A DNA stretch of 64,000 nt from Escallonia rubra. Taxonomy: Eukaryota > Streptophyta > Magnoliopsida > Escalloniales > Escalloniaceae. Numbering within the stretch: position 1 is the first letter of the stretch; each line of letters opens with the position of its first letter. A program made the position numbers and the translations under genes. The stretch lies in the NCBI GenBank assembly GCA_033065855.1, contig JAVXUO010000752.1, forward strand, positions 1 through 64,000, written 5' to 3'. Positions 1 to 10,681 of the stretch are shown here, in pieces. Below the pieces are notes generated by a model, which saw only the letters and a list, made by a program, of their open reading frames with translations, searched no databases and had not been told where the DNA came from.

Positions 1-1477
1 ATAAACAAGATCACACCTGTACTTTAGATGCCATATATATAAATGGATGCCTTTCGCTTTTGACTTTACCTCCAAGAGAAAAGACAGGCGTGCGACTTAT
101 GCTTAGCTGGGAGTTAGGGTGGTATTATGAACAGTGGAATTCGAAAAGAAGGCAGGAGATTTACAGAGAGACAGAGTAGGATATTCTAGAGAGAGCTTAT
201 TCGCGACTTTCTCCGAGTATGCGTGATACAATTATAAACGTTCATCCCAAATTCTCCACATTTCGTGTGTGTGGTAATTGATTAGTGTCGAATCCCTACA
301 CATTATTATGCTTTTTGAACTCTGAAATTTAAGGCTATTTCCAAACAAGTAATGCAAGCCTCGTATTCGGCTATTTCCAAACCAATGAGCATGCTTCATA
401 TTTCGGCTTTGAACTCCCAAATTTAAGGCTATTCTCAAACCAATAAATAATTTGGACATGTTTCCAAATGTCGATTTCATGCAGAATGCACAATGCGACT
501 TTACTTATTTTTTTATTATTATTTCAGAAAATTACGCTATTACACTCAATGGATCAAATAAAAACCCTTAATTCAAGATACATATTTTTGTCATAACACC
601 AATCATTACATGTTATCTGAATCAGTGATGGTTACCATGTCTCTTGACACTAACTAAGCCACACAAGAGTGACAAAATCGAGACAACCATTTGTGTATCA
701 AATTCCAACGATATTGGGGCAACATCAAGAAATTAGCGCATAAGCTCCATTTGAATCATGTTGGAGCTTTCCAAAGCAGACACAGTGCCCACGATTAATG
801 GTAAGTAGCCTTATTACTAGAAACCATACATTTTGTGATCAAAGTCTCCTACTGGGAACTACGTACATTCAATGTGACCAGTATTCTCAAACATACCAGG
901 ACCCATATAGTTTCAGATTTTCACATGCCTTGGATAAGGCAAGATATATCATTTGAAACTTGTTGAGGGCCAATCTTTGATCTTAAATCAAAGGCTCCAT
1001 AAACTCAGGCATCCTTAATTGATCGTGTCACTATCCAAAACATTAATAAATCGCCCAAAGCTACGGTTTTGGTCAAGACAATGTGTGTGCCTTCATAACC
1101 ATGTTCAATGCTTTCCAAGCTAGGTACTTACTTGCGGCATAATTTTCTTAGCCACGTTAATTTTGCGAATTTTTTTTGTTGCCATAAATGGATTTAGAGA
1201 AGTGGACCAATGTCTCATCTCCGCCTGTCGTTACTTCATTTGATTAAGTGGTCATTAGATTAACTCATCTTCAATTATCGAAACCTTGAGCATAGAAAAT
1301 AAAATCGTACTGTATAATGTAATCCTTTGATGAAGAAACGAAGGCTTGAAGGTGCAAAACGCTTCTTGAAGATAATTGAAGCCTCTCCCCAAAAGTAAGA
1401 AAACTAGTGACAGCTATAATGGATCGCGTATCCATCTCTGTCTGATCAAACATGTTTTGTAAAACCATTCAAAAATA
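1..1477. other. Non-coding flank, no gene recognised
   Basis: No ORF here resembles a known family, and I see no exon with good splice borders. The only structure seen is a short imperfect direct repeat of about 33 bp, beginning at 314 and again at 408 (spacing 94 bp). Confidence 0.5.
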
Positions 1478-1716
1478 GGTTAGCACTAAGTAATTTTAAA
1501 TAAACCACATTTTTATCATCGATATTATGTAAATATGTCTCTAACCCTTCCCTGTTGGTTGCATGAACCATACCAAAAGCTAGATTCAAATAACTGCCAT
1601 AGATTAAAAAATAATAGGACTTTAGGTAAGAACATTGAATCTTGTAAAAAGATAAGGTAAAATTCTTGAACCGCCATTCTTACAACATGCGGTCAACCGT
1701 TCCAAAGTGAATCTAG
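1478..1716. repeat. 239-bp direct repeat, left copy flanking the copia element
   Basis: This 239-bp stretch abuts the left LTR and recurs in the same orientation at 11949-12187, directly outside the right LTR. The copies are the same length and differ at about 5 positions by eye (near 1606-1660). It sits exactly where a target-site duplication belongs, but copia integrases normally duplicate about 5 bp. No 5-bp duplication is visible at the LTR edges. Confidence 0.9.
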
Positions 1717-2366
1717 TGAAACCAATAAAATAACCCTAGAGGGGGGGTGAATAGGGTTTTAAGATTACTTTAAGATATAACAACCAACAAACCTTAATCT
1801 CAAAAACTCAAGTAAACAAACAATCAATCTCAACACAATATGTAAAACAATAATGTAAAGAGAGAAGGGTTTAGAGATACTTGACAATGAGAATTAAATG
1901 GTTCGGCTTGATATACCCACAAGCCTACGTCCACCCCTTCAAGGAAGTCCCTTGAAAGGCCCTAGAATCCACTAGTATGATCTTCCTTACGGGTCAAGAT
2001 CGAACCTCTTACAATCCCTTGATGCTATGCCCACATCAAGAACAAGCTTTGACAAACCCAAAGCTCCAAAGCTTGACAACCCCAAGCTTTGATACAAGAA
2101 CCTTTCAATGATGAAATGAGTACAAGATTTCACTCTTAAGAAGTAGATGAGTACAAGTTGAAGTACTAGAACAAGAGAGATGAGTGTATGATGACTTATG
2201 AAAGTGTATCTTTCTCTAATGTAAGCTCACAATAAATGCTCTCTTGAAAAGGATGAGAAATCAATGAAAACAAGAGAGATTTGAACAATTGCTTTGATCT
2301 TTGAGAATATGAAAGATAGGAGAGCTTTGAATGCAATTGATGAATGAAAACAATGCCCAAGATGAG

Positions 2367-2374
2367 TATTTATA
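2367..2374 (-). promoter_or_regulatory. TATA box in the 3' LTR
   Basis: The minus strand reads TATAAATA, a canonical plant TATA box. It lies about 60 bp downstream, in transcription sense, of the palindrome cluster. The same arrangement occurs in the 5' LTR at 11346. Confidence 0.75.
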
Positions 2375-2436
2375 GAGCTGGGAATAAATATGACCGTTTG
2401 GGGTTAGGTAGGGCATTAAATGCGCCAAACGGTAAA

Positions 2437-2647
2437 TGCAGTCGACTGCAATGCCCATTGCAGTCGACTGTAACCCAAAAAGTAGCCGTTGGAAATTCAA
2501 ATTTCCAACTTGCAGTCGACTGCAATGCAATGCAGTCGACTGTAATGGGCTACTGGAAGTATTGCAGTCGACTGCATTCAATGCAGTCGACTGTAATACC
2601 CTACTGCCCAACATGCAGTCGACTGCATCCCAATGCAGTCGACTGCA
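2437..2647. repeat. Cluster of eight 14-bp palindromes (3' LTR)
   Basis: Eight copies of TGCAGTCGACTG(C/T)A start at 2437, 2459, 2511, 2531, 2563, 2582, 2614 and 2634. The C form is a perfect 14-bp palindrome with a central CpG. Position just upstream of the TATA box suggests an array of binding sites for a dimeric factor; that role is inferred. Confidence 0.95.
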
Positions 2648-2996
2648 TCCCTGAAAATGCTGTTTCCTGTTTTTAAAGCATGAAAATCTTTTTATGCATG
2701 CAAGGGAAACCTATGGGCAAGTTCTAGGTATACAGTCATCGTAACGATCATCTCTCTATGCCTAGTTTACAAAGACAGAAATAAAAGCATGAAAACTTCA
2801 ATCGTCGAATTTCCTCTTTGATGCGTTCCGTTGAAAGTCTTTGATCGTGTTGCTCGTCTAATAATCCATTTGCATGAGTATGAGATTGTTCCTATTGCTT
2901 CATCAACTCAATGCATGTTAGACAGCATAATCATCAATGTTAGTTATCATCAAAATCAAATATAATCCTAGGTTAAATAACCGTAGGGTTAAGAAT

Positions 2997-3009
2997 CTCC
3001 CCCTTTTTT
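2997..3009 (-). other. Polypurine tract next to the 3' LTR
   Basis: The minus strand reads AAAAAAGGGGGAGA directly upstream of the 3' LTR. This is the expected site for plus-strand DNA priming. Confidence 0.85.
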
Positions 3010-3124
3010 ATGATGGCAAACATTGATTCAAATAATATGAGATATATAAGATAATATGCGAAATGAGGCATAACAATCTCAATTAAAAACCATAAGGGGT
3101 CATGAGAAGAAATCATGACAAAAC

Positions 3125-3227
3125 GCTCCCCCTATCTTAAGCAATGTAGGGCTCCCCCTAACTTAAGTAATATATGCTCATTTCAAGTCCACACAAATAT
3201 GAATCAATAATATTTTCTCCCCCTTTT
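3125..3227 (-). other. Additional polypurine-tract-like motifs
   Basis: Three more purine runs centred on AGGGGGAG occur on the minus strand at 3125-3133, 3151-3159 and 3216-3227, 130-230 bp upstream of the main tract. Multiple polypurine tracts are a known Sirevirus trait. The rest of 3010-3554 is AT-rich without an ORF of note. Confidence 0.65.
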
Positions 3228-3554
3228 GACATCATTGAAAAAAAATCAAGGGTGTGTGAAAGTGATCAACGTATGTATCCATCCATGGATAATCATTATA
3301 GCCAACAAGGGCATTCAAAAACAAGAAATCATAAGTACTTGAATATCCATCGAAAGGTATATCAAGACTTGTAATAATAGCACATAATAAAAAAATGTAA
3401 TATAAATCAAGCGTGCCGCAAGAGAAGCGAGAATCAAAATGCTAATTTAAACCAAGTTTTAATAATACTACGCATAACATCCATGACAAGTTTTGAAATA
3501 CATAAATGAGTCTGAGAACATAAGCAAATAAAGACATAAAACAAGTCCTAACGC

Positions 3555-4817
3555 CTAAGGACCCGATGGTGGAGGTGGTGGATGAAAGAAGTCCTCCTCG
3601 GGACACTGAATCCCACAATGATCCTCCATGCGAGAAAGGCGTCGACTGAGCTGGCTATGGGCGAGATCTATCCGACTGAAACTGGCATGCATATGCTGCT
3701 GCATCATATCTAGGCGTGCGAGGATCGCGTCATATCCAGAAGTAGACGGACCGGAAGAAGTGCCCGCCTCATATGTACTCGAAAAGATCAAGGGAGGTGA
3801 ATCACGATCAATCCCGTCGCCGGCAGCTCGATCAGCATCAGTGTCAACATCAATATCAACAGCAACATCAACGTCCTCATCATCATCACCATCAGCCTCA
3901 TCAGCCTCATCCTCATCATCATCGACAGGGACATCGTCCATGTCAGGCTCCGGTAAGAAGCGGTCATGACCATCTAAAAGGCCCTTTCTACGAAGGGTAG
4001 AGATGTCTAGTACGAGGTGCCTAGTAACCTCAATATACTCACCCATAATGCGAGTGAGTAGGAGGCCATATGGTAGAGCTAAGGCAGGATGTGAGGTGCT
4101 CCTAATCATGTTTAACATGATGAGACGAGGGAGGTTAAGCGGTGTGCTAGAGCGAAAGAAGGTCAGGAGCTGAACATCCAAGTAAGAAACAAGTGAAAGA
4201 CCTCCTGTTCTAGGAATGACGTTATGAGCGATGATATGATGGAACAGACGAGAGAGAGGTGGTAGGTCACGTAGGCTGGGCTTGCTCGCAACCCGAACCT
4301 GTCGACAATGAAGTGTATGTCGAAGCTGCTCCTCAATAGTAAAAGGTCGGTCAAACCAATGTGACTGACCAGCAACAGGTATCATGTCTAATGAAAATGA
4401 GAAACCACTATCGGGTAGGTCTAGAATAATGGCTAGACGAGACTGAGAAAATGAAATGCGGCGTCCAAAAACATAGGACGTGAGGGTACATGACTCAGTA
4501 GCAATGCTCCAATTCAAATTTGCATAAAACAAGCGAATTGCATCAGGATAATAAAGGGTAGTGTTCCTATCAGTAAAGCGATCTAGAAGACTATCCTGAA
4601 GGGATCTAAGAACACCTATGGTGAAAAGGAATGGAGTATCCAGTCGCAAACCTGGAGTCAGAGGGGAAGAGAGTTGTGCAGAAAAGCGATCGGCAGCCTC
4701 GCGGGTCCGATAACGATTTTGATCAAATTCTACCGCGATAGGCTCGGGCTTGGGCTCGGGTGCGGGTGCAGCTCGTGAGCGAGATGAACTAGCACGTGCA
4801 CGTTTCTCTCTTGCCAT
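3555..4817 (-). CDS. Third ORF of the element (plant transposon protein-like domain)
   Basis: This 420-residue ORF follows pol where some Sireviruses carry an envelope-like gene. It starts with a basic, proline-rich tail (residues 1-30). Residues ~60-270 resemble the 'putative plant transposon protein' domain found in many plant retroelements (recognised by eye). An acidic low-complexity block rich in Asp/Glu follows (~290-345), then a heptad-like segment around LARLDMMQQHMHASFSRIDL and a proline-rich end. I see no signal peptide or membrane segment, so an envelope role is not supported. The ATG at 4817 lies 11 bp after a strong splice acceptor, which favours this start. Function is unknown; RNA binding or particle assembly are guesses. 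Confidence 0.8.
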   Translation of the reverse strand: MAREKRARASSSRSRAAPAPEPKPEPIAVEFDQNRYRTREAADRFSAQLSSPLTPGLRLDTPFLFTIGVLRSLQDSLLDRFTDRNTTLYYPDAIRLFYANLNWSIATESCTLTSYVFGRRISFSQSRLAIILDLPDSGFSFSLDMIPVAGQSHWFDRPFTIEEQLRHTLHCRQVRVASKPSLRDLPPLSRLFHHIIAHNVIPRTGGLSLVSYLDVQLLTFFRSSTPLNLPRLIMLNMIRSTSHPALALPYGLLLTRIMGEYIEVTRHLVLDISTLRRKGLLDGHDRFLPEPDMDDVPVDDDEDEADEADGDDDEDVDVAVDIDVDTDADRAAGDGIDRDSPPLIFSSTYEAGTSSGPSTSGYDAILARLDMMQQHMHASFSRIDLAHSQLSRRLSRMEDHCGIQCPEEDFFHPPPPPSGP

Positions 4818-4828
4818 TCTTGAACAGT

Positions 4829-5323
4829 CTAAACAAAGAAAGCATAAATGTAAGAGAAATGAAGATGCAAAAAAAAATGGAAAACATTAAAAATTTGAGA
4901 AAAAGATAAACCCTAATTCATGCAATTTGGGGAAAATTTAATTTTGGACAAATTGAATGAAATTAACCATGTATAATCGAGCAATAGACATAACTAAGCA
5001 TGAATCAAGTGATTAAACATGTAATTGCATAATCAATTTGAAGAAATTTTGACAATTGAAAAACCCTAGTTTATGAAAATTGGGGAAAAACGAATTTTGC
5101 ATGAAAACATGTAATTAAACTATGTAGGAACATGTAATAAGCATCCCTAAACATTAATCAAGCGTTAAAACATATAGTAGCATGCTTAATTTGAGTGGAT
5201 CTGAAGAAATATAATATATAGAGCAATTTCGAATTTCAACAGATTTAGAACAATGTAGGTGAAAATGAGCAGAGAAAGTATGTAAAACATGTATTAGAAT
5301 AAGAGTTGGGAGGATTTACGTAC
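4829..5323 (-). other. Predicted intron in the 5' leader of the third ORF
   Basis: On the minus strand a consensus donor, G|GTACGT at 5318-5324, is followed by 495 bp of AT-rich DNA. It ends in a pyrimidine-rich tract and the acceptor TTTGTTTAG|ACTG at 4829. The ORF starts 11 bp later. The structure resembles a leader intron of an ordinary plant gene. Splicing is predicted, not shown. Confidence 0.6.
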
Positions 5324-5424
5324 CAATTTCAAGACAAACGATGAAGAAATGAGTTCTAGGAGAGAGGAAAGGTGCGGTTCGAAGAGAGGGAGAGGCAAAC
5401 TGCAGAAATCTGAGATCTGGGCTC

Positions 5425-5432
5425 GATTTATG
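5425..5432 (-). promoter_or_regulatory. Candidate internal TATA-like element
   Basis: The minus strand reads CATAAATC, a one-off TATA box about 15 bp downstream of the internal palindrome cluster. A pyrimidine-rich leader and the predicted intron donor (5323) follow. It could start a subgenomic RNA for the third ORF. The match alone is weak; the arrangement gives it weight. Confidence 0.45.
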
Positions 5433-5446
5433 CCCTTTCCCCGTAA

Positions 5447-5526
5447 TGCAGTCGACTGTAATGCTGAATGAAGTCGACTGTAATGACCAATGCAGTCGAC
5501 TGTATTGCCTAATGCAGTCGACTTCA
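5447..5526. repeat. Internal cluster of four LTR-type palindromes
   Basis: Four copies of the AGTCGACT-centred 14-mer start at 5447, 5469, 5491 and 5513, with spacing close to 22 bp. Two are the LTR form ending in TGTA and two are variants. They lie between pol and the third ORF, outside the LTRs. Confidence 0.93.
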
Positions 5527-5727
5527 ATGCAAAAAATCAAGCAGTCTTGAACATGATTATGCATATTAATATTGCAATATAAGTGTGTGCAAATCATAAA
5601 AATCAATAAAATCAACATTTGTTTGGAAAGAGAAAAATCAACCAAAGCATGCTATAAGCATATGAGATAATGCTCAAGCATGTAAAGAGCAACAAGCATG
5701 TTTATGCACAAGAGATATAACATTTAG

Positions 5728-8700
5728 TCACATAGGTGAAGACATGCCAAGTTCTCTTCTAAGAGCGGTAAACCTCTTCGAATCTAAAGGTTTAGTGAAG
5801 ATATCCGCTAATTGGTGATTTGTGTCCACGAAATCAAGAACAATATCACCTTTTTGCACATGATCACGAATAAAATGGTGTTTGATTTCTATGTGCTTTG
5901 TGCGTGAATGTTGGATGGGATTTTTGGTCAAGTCAATGGCACTAGTGTTATCACATAAGATAGGTATGTGATCATACTTGAGTCCAAAGTCCAAAAGGGT
6001 TTGTTTCATCCAAAGAATTTGTGCACAACAAGCACCAACCGCCATATATTCGGCTTCGGTGGTAGAGAGTGCAACCGAATTTTGCTTTTTGGAACTCCAA
6101 GAAACAAGAGAGTGACCTAGGAATTGGCAACCTCCACTAGTACTTTTCCGCTCGGTTTTACAACCGGCATAGTCGGCGTCGGAGTAACCAATTAGGTCAA
6201 AAAATGAAGTGTTTCTAGGAAACCATAACCCTAAATCGTGAGTGCCCTTAAGATATCTAAGGATTCTCTTGACGGCAATCAAATGAGATTCCTTAGGACA
6301 AGCTTGAAATCTAGCACATAAACAAACACTAAACATTATATCGGGTCTACTTGCGGTAAGGTAAAGGAGTGATCCGATCATACCTCGATAGCGCTTAATA
6401 TCAACATCCTTACCCTTTTCATCTTTATCAATCTTTAAAGAAGAGCTCATTGGAGTGTCAAAAGCATTTGATGCTTCCATGTCAAATCTTTTGAGTAGCT
6501 CTTTGGTGTATTTGGCTTGGTTGACAAAGATTCCATCCTTGCTTTGTTTGATTTGCAATCCAAGGAAGAAGGTGAGTTCTCCCATCATGCTCATTTCAAA
6601 CTCCTTACTCATACAAGAAGCAAACTCTTCGCACAAGGAACCATTAGTAGCACCAAATATAATATCATCAACATAAATTTGCACCAACAATAAGTCATTG
6701 CCCTTAGATTTTATAAAAAGAGTGGTGTCAAGTTTTCCTCTTGAAAAACCATTTTCTAAAAGAAAATTACTTAGCCTTTCATACCAAGCTCTAGGAGCTT
6801 GTTTTAAACCATAAAGAGCTTTGCTAAGACGGAAAACATGGTTTGGAAATTTTTCATGTTCAAAGCCGGGAGGTTGAGCCACATAGACCTCCTCCGAAAT
6901 AAAACCATTTAGAAAGGCACTCTTGACATCCATTTGAAAGAGTTTAAAATCTCTATAGCAAGCAAAAGCTAAAAGCATTCTAATAGATTCAAGTCTAGCT
7001 ACCGGTGCATAAGTTTCATCAAAATCAATTCCTTCCTCTTGGTTATAACCTTGGGCCACTAATCTAGCCTTGTTTCTAACCACGACTCCGGATTCATCAA
7101 GTTTGTTTCTAAAAATCCATTTTGTGCCTATAATCCTAAAGTTTTGAGGTTTAGGCACAAGGGTCCAAACTTGATTTCTTTCAAATTGAACTAGCTCTTC
7201 TTGCATAGCAAGCATCCAAGATTCATGATGTAGAGCTTCGAAGAATTTCTTCGGTTCAATTTGGGAAAGAAACGCTATATTAACATGTTGTTGAAGAGAG
7301 CGTCGAGTTCTTACCCCACTCGAAGGATTACCTAAGATTTGATCGCTTGGATGATCCTTTTTGTAAGTCCAATCTTTTGGTAATTCTTGAGAGTCGTCCA
7401 AGTTTGAAGCATCATTGATTGCTTCCTCATTTCCCCCTTGAGAACTTGATGGTTGCTCCCCTAGATCAATTTCTTTGGAGTTGCCTTGTAGTGTATCACT
7501 TATGTCCAAAGTTCTCAAGTCATTGTCCATGTCATCTACATTAACAATGTTAGTCCTCCGAAGAAAAGGATTAGTCTCATCAAAAGTAACATTAATGGAT
7601 TCTTCAACAACCAAAGTACTTTTATTATAAACTCTATAAGCCATACTATTATTAGAGTAACCAAGAAAAATACCCTCAAAGGTTTTGGAATCAAATTTGC
7701 TAAGGTGATCCTTGGTATTTAAAACAAAACATTTGCAACCAAAGACTCTAAAAAAGCTCACCTTAGGTTTCTTATCATTAAAAAGCTCATAAGGGGTTTT
7801 TAACAAAAATTTTCGCAAGATAACTCTATTAAGAACAAAACATGCACAATTGACCGCCTCCGCCCAAAAGTATTTAGGTAAACCATATTCGTTAAGCATT
7901 GTTCTTGCCGCTTCTTGCAAAGACCTATTCTTTCTTTCGGCAACACCATTTTGTTGAGGAGTTCTAGGAGCCGAAAAATTATGTGATATCCCAAAGTCAT
8001 CACACAAGGCTCCTATTTTTGAATTTTCAAATTCTCTACCATGATCACTCCGAATGTTTGTAATCAAATAACCTTTTTGATTTTGAACACGTTTTGCAAA
8101 TGAAGTGAACACATTTAGAGATTCATCTTTGGTAGCCAAAAAGAAAGTCCAAGTATAGCGAGAAAAGTCATCAACAATAACAAAACAATATGATTTACCA
8201 CCAAGACTCGTAGTTGGGATTGGTCCAAACAAATCCATGTGAAGTAATTGCAAGGGTCTAGAAGTAGATACCATTTTCTTCGGTTTGTGAGAGACCTTCT
8301 TTTGCTTACCCATTTGACAAGCATCACATACTTTATCTTTCTCAAACTTGATCTTCGGGAGACCCCTCACAAGTTCTTTGCTTGAAATATCCTTCAAGTG
8401 CTCCATGTGCATGTGACCAAGTCTTCGATGCCAAAGCCAAGATGTTTCACTAATAGCACTAAGACACTTGACATCTTGGTTAGCTAAATCATTTAATTGA
8501 ATGGAGTAAACATTATTATCTCTACTACCAACCAAAATAGTTTCATTGTTCTTCAAAGATAGTATAGTGCATTGAGAAGCCTCAAAGATAACTTTAAAAC
8601 CTTTATCACTAAATTGACTAATACTAAGCAAGTTATGCTTCAATCCTTCAACATATAACACATTCTCAATTGAATGTGGTTCCTTACCAATAGTTCCTTT

Positions 8701-8856
8701 ACCTTTGATTCTTCCTTGAGAATTGTCACCAAAGGTCACATTTCCTCCTTCCTTAAGATCAATCGATGTGAAAAGAGGTATGTTGCCGGTCATATGTCTT
8801 GAGCATCCACTATCAAGAATCCACTTCTTGCTACTAGATTTTGCTTTGAGACATAC
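5728..8856 (-). CDS. pol: Copia pol polyprotein (PR-INT-RT-RNaseH)
   Basis: The frame opens at 8856, just after an in-frame TAG, and stays open for about 1040 codons. Order: protease with DSG ([10 protein letters not shown]); the H-H-C-C zinc region (HRRLGH...CDACQMGKQ); integrase core with [14 protein letters not shown] and SDHGREFE, giving the D-D-E set; copia RT with [23 protein letters not shown] and catalytic YVDD; and RNase H with [16 protein letters not shown] and the terminal [10 protein letters not shown]. Every catalytic motif looks intact. The first ATG (8793) falls inside the protease, so it is not the true N-terminus. The protein probably comes from a Gag-Pol precursor through recoding or splicing. 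It would act in virus-like particles and, for integrase, in the nucleus. Confidence 0.93.
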   Translation of the reverse strand, partial: VCLKAKSSSKKWILDSGCSRHMTGNIPLFTSIDLKEGGNVTFGDNSQGRIKGKGTIGKEPHSIENVLYVEGLKHNLLSISQFSDKGFKVIFEASQCTILSLKNNETILVGSRDNNVYSIQLNDLANQDVKCLSAISETSWLWHRRLGHMHMEHLKDISSKELVRGLPKIKFEKDKVCDACQMGKQKKVSHKPKKMVSTSRPLQLLHMDLFGPIPTTSLGGKSYCFVIVDDFSRYTWTFFLATKDESLNVFTSFAKRVQNQKGYLITNIRSDHGREFENSKIGALCDDFGISHNFSAPRTPQQNGVAERKNRSLQEAARTMLNEYGLPKYFWAEAVNCACFVLNRVILRKFLLKTPYELFNDKKPKVSFFRVFGCKCFVLNTKDHLSKFDSKTFEGIFLGYSNNSMAYRVYNKSTLVVEESINVTFDETNPFLRRTNIVNVDDMDNDLRTLDISDTLQGNSKEIDLGEQPSSSQGGNEEAINDASNLDDSQELPKDWTYKKDHPSDQILGNPSSGVRTRRSLQQHVNIAFLSQIEPKKFFEALHHESWMLAMQEELVQFERNQVWTLVPKPQNFRIIGTKWIFRNKLDESGVVVRNKARLVAQGYNQEEGIDFDETYAPVARLESIRMLLAFACYRDFKLFQMDVKSAFLNGFISEEVYVAQPPGFEHEKFPNHVFRLSKALYGLKQAPRAWYERLSNFLLENGFSRGKLDTTLFIKSKGNDLLLVQIYVDDIIFGATNGSLCEEFASCMSKEFEMSMMGELTFFLGLQIKQSKDGIFVNQAKYTKELLKRFDMEASNAFDTPMSSSLKIDKDEKGKDVDIKRYRGMIGSLLYLTASRPDIMFSVCLCARFQACPKESHLIAVKRILRYLKGTHDLGLWFPRNTSFFDLIGYSDADYAGCKTERKSTSGGCQFLGHSLVSWSSKKQNSVALSTTEAEYMAVGACCAQILWMKQTLLDFGLKYDHIPILCDNTSAIDLTKNPIQHSRTKHIEIKHHFIRDHVQKGDIVLDFVDTNHQLADIFTKPLDSKRFTALRRELGMSSPM

Positions 8857-8869
8857 CTATAAACACAAA

Positions 8870-10636
8870 TCAAGTAATGACTTTTGGAACCCAAATTTTC
8901 TTGGGTCCTTGGGTGTTAGTCTTGCATTTGTATTCTTGACCTTTCACAATCCACATTTTCTTTCTACCTCTAACAAAAACAATTCTACAAGGACAATGAT
9001 TAGTCGTATGCCCTTTCTTGTTGCACCAACCACAATGTGTAAAAGGTGTGCAATAGTTCTTTGGTCGTTTTGTAAGAATATTCAACCTAGCTTGTTGTTG
9101 CAAAACTTTAGGAGGCATGGCCATGGGATCCAATCCAAGACCGCCTTTGTTTAGGCCAATTCTTTGGCGTCCAAGCATGACATCCAAATTGTTTTGACCA
9201 TCAACAAATTTTTCAAGACATTTTCTTAAATCACAAATCTCAACTTGTAAATCTTTATTTTGTTTTTCTAAAGCCAAAGTTTTGGAAGAGATTTGTTTTG
9301 AGCTAGGAGTGTTAACAAGTAAATCAACCAAATTGTTATTCACATGCTCTACATATAAATGGCTAGACATGCATTCATTCTTGGCATGCAACTTTTCATT
9401 TTCCATTATCAACTTTTCAATTTGCTTATTAGCTTCAAGAAATTTCTTAGACAAAATAATATTTTTCTTGAAAATTTTCTTGGATTCCTCATATAAGCTA
9501 TCATAAGCATCTTCAAAACTTTCATTATCACTATCACTACCGGAAGAAAAGCTTACCTCATCATTTGCCATGAAGCACACATTTGCTTGATCATTCTCTT
9601 CATCACTTGAATCAAAGTCACTCCATGTTGAAGTGTGTTCGGCATTCATTGCTATTTCCTTCTCCTTGTTCTCTTTCTTAGAGAATTGTCTTCTTTTAGC
9701 TTTTTCCCATACATCTCTTCTTTCCTTCTTCTCCTTTTTATAGATGGGACAATCCATCTTCATGTGTCCCGGCTTGTGGCATTTGTAGCAAAGCCTCTCT
9801 TCGTTGCTAGTATTTTGTTGCCTTCTCCCATCATTTCTTCTAAATCTCAAGAACTTCTTGAAGTTCTTTGCAACCAATGCCATATCCTCTTCATTAAATT
9901 CTTCATCATCATCACTTGACACAAGGTTTGAAGATGAAGCTTTAAGAGCAATTGATGTAGGCTTCTTCTTGACGTCCTCTTGATCAAAGGTCTTGAGTTG
10001 CATTTCGTACGTCATGAGTGAGCACATCAATTCATCAAGAGGAAAGATGTTGAGATTCTTTGATTCTTGGATGGCGGTGATCTTTGCATCCCAAGCTCTT
10101 GGTAAGGACCTAATCACTTTTCTCACTAGATCACCATTAGTGAATTCCTTACCCAATTGCTTCAAAGGGTTCACAATGTTAGTAAAACGAGTATTCATAT
10201 CCGTAATAGATTCATTTTGAAGCATATGGAATAACTCATAATCTCTAAACAATAAATTCATCTTGGAGTCTCTAAGAAGAGAAGTCCCTTCATGAGTGAC
10301 TTGAAGAGTATCCCAAATACTCTTAGCGGAATTACACATAATGACTCTATTGAGTTCATTAGTGTCTAAAGCACATACAAGACAATTTTTTGCTCTAGCA
10401 TTCATACAAATCATCTTCTTGTCATGATCACTATACTCCGATTTTGATTTAGGTTCTTCAACCTTGTCAACCATGTTTATCGGAACGAATGGGCCATTCT
10501 CAACAATATCCCACATCTCATAGTCTTGAGATTCTAAGTAGATTTTCATCTTGACTTTCCACACACTATAGTTGGTCCCATTAAACAATGGAGGCCTACT
10601 GGTAGAACTACCCTCCATACCCCCAACATAAGCCAT
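8870..10636 (-). CDS. gag: Copia Gag (UBN2-type) with two zinc knuckles
   Basis: The 588-residue product is the structural protein that packages element RNA. It begins with the copia Gag start region (PPLFNGTNYSVWKVKMKIYL), followed by a UBN2-like domain to about residue 220. A CX2CX4HX4C knuckle follows (CYKCHKPGHMKMDC, near residue 283), then lysine-rich and Asp/Ser-rich linkers and a long coiled-coil-like stretch. A second knuckle, CGWCNKKGHTTNHC, lies near residue 540. Two knuckles and the large size fit Sirevirus Gag. It ends in TGA at 8870, before the pol frame opens. Confidence 0.92.
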   Translation of the reverse strand: MAYVGGMEGSSTSRPPLFNGTNYSVWKVKMKIYLESQDYEMWDIVENGPFVPINMVDKVEEPKSKSEYSDHDKKMICMNARAKNCLVCALDTNELNRVIMCNSAKSIWDTLQVTHEGTSLLRDSKMNLLFRDYELFHMLQNESITDMNTRFTNIVNPLKQLGKEFTNGDLVRKVIRSLPRAWDAKITAIQESKNLNIFPLDELMCSLMTYEMQLKTFDQEDVKKKPTSIALKASSSNLVSSDDDEEFNEEDMALVAKNFKKFLRFRRNDGRRQQNTSNEERLCYKCHKPGHMKMDCPIYKKEKKERRDVWEKAKRRQFSKKENKEKEIAMNAEHTSTWSDFDSSDEENDQANVCFMANDEVSFSSGSDSDNESFEDAYDSLYEESKKIFKKNIILSKKFLEANKQIEKLIMENEKLHAKNECMSSHLYVEHVNNNLVDLLVNTPSSKQISSKTLALEKQNKDLQVEICDLRKCLEKFVDGQNNLDVMLGRQRIGLNKGGLGLDPMAMPPKVLQQQARLNILTKRPKNYCTPFTHCGWCNKKGHTTNHCPCRIVFVRGRKKMWIVKGQEYKCKTNTQGPKKIWVPKVIT

Positions 10637-10681
10637 GATCGATTAACTCTCTTGGCGTTACCCAATATAACAAGAGCCGAG

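Larger units (their letters stand above)
1717..2994 (-). repeat. 3' LTR of the Sirevirus-like element
   Basis: This 1278-bp LTR matches 10696-11948 at about 99% over aligned bases. The plus-strand left border starts TGAAACC; on the minus strand this is the CA-ending 3' terminus. It holds eight copies of a 14-bp palindrome, one more than the 5' LTR. The extra copy accounts for 20 bp of the 25-bp length difference. Confidence 0.95.

Noticed and set aside
1478-1716. The 239-bp flank as part of a longer LTR
   Set aside because: It is outside the LTR on both sides, to the left of the left LTR and to the right of the right LTR, so it cannot be LTR sequence. The primer site and polypurine tract fix the LTR borders.
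2344-2676. Overlapping ORFs on both strands around the palindromes (also at 11240-11637)
   Set aside because: The translations are repeats of the 14-bp palindrome read in different frames; they lie in the LTRs and have no independent coding support.
3628-4000. Serine- or histidine-rich ORFs opposite the third ORF
   Set aside because: They are antisense readings of its acidic codon repeat (GAT/GAC/GAG), so the composition is a by-product.
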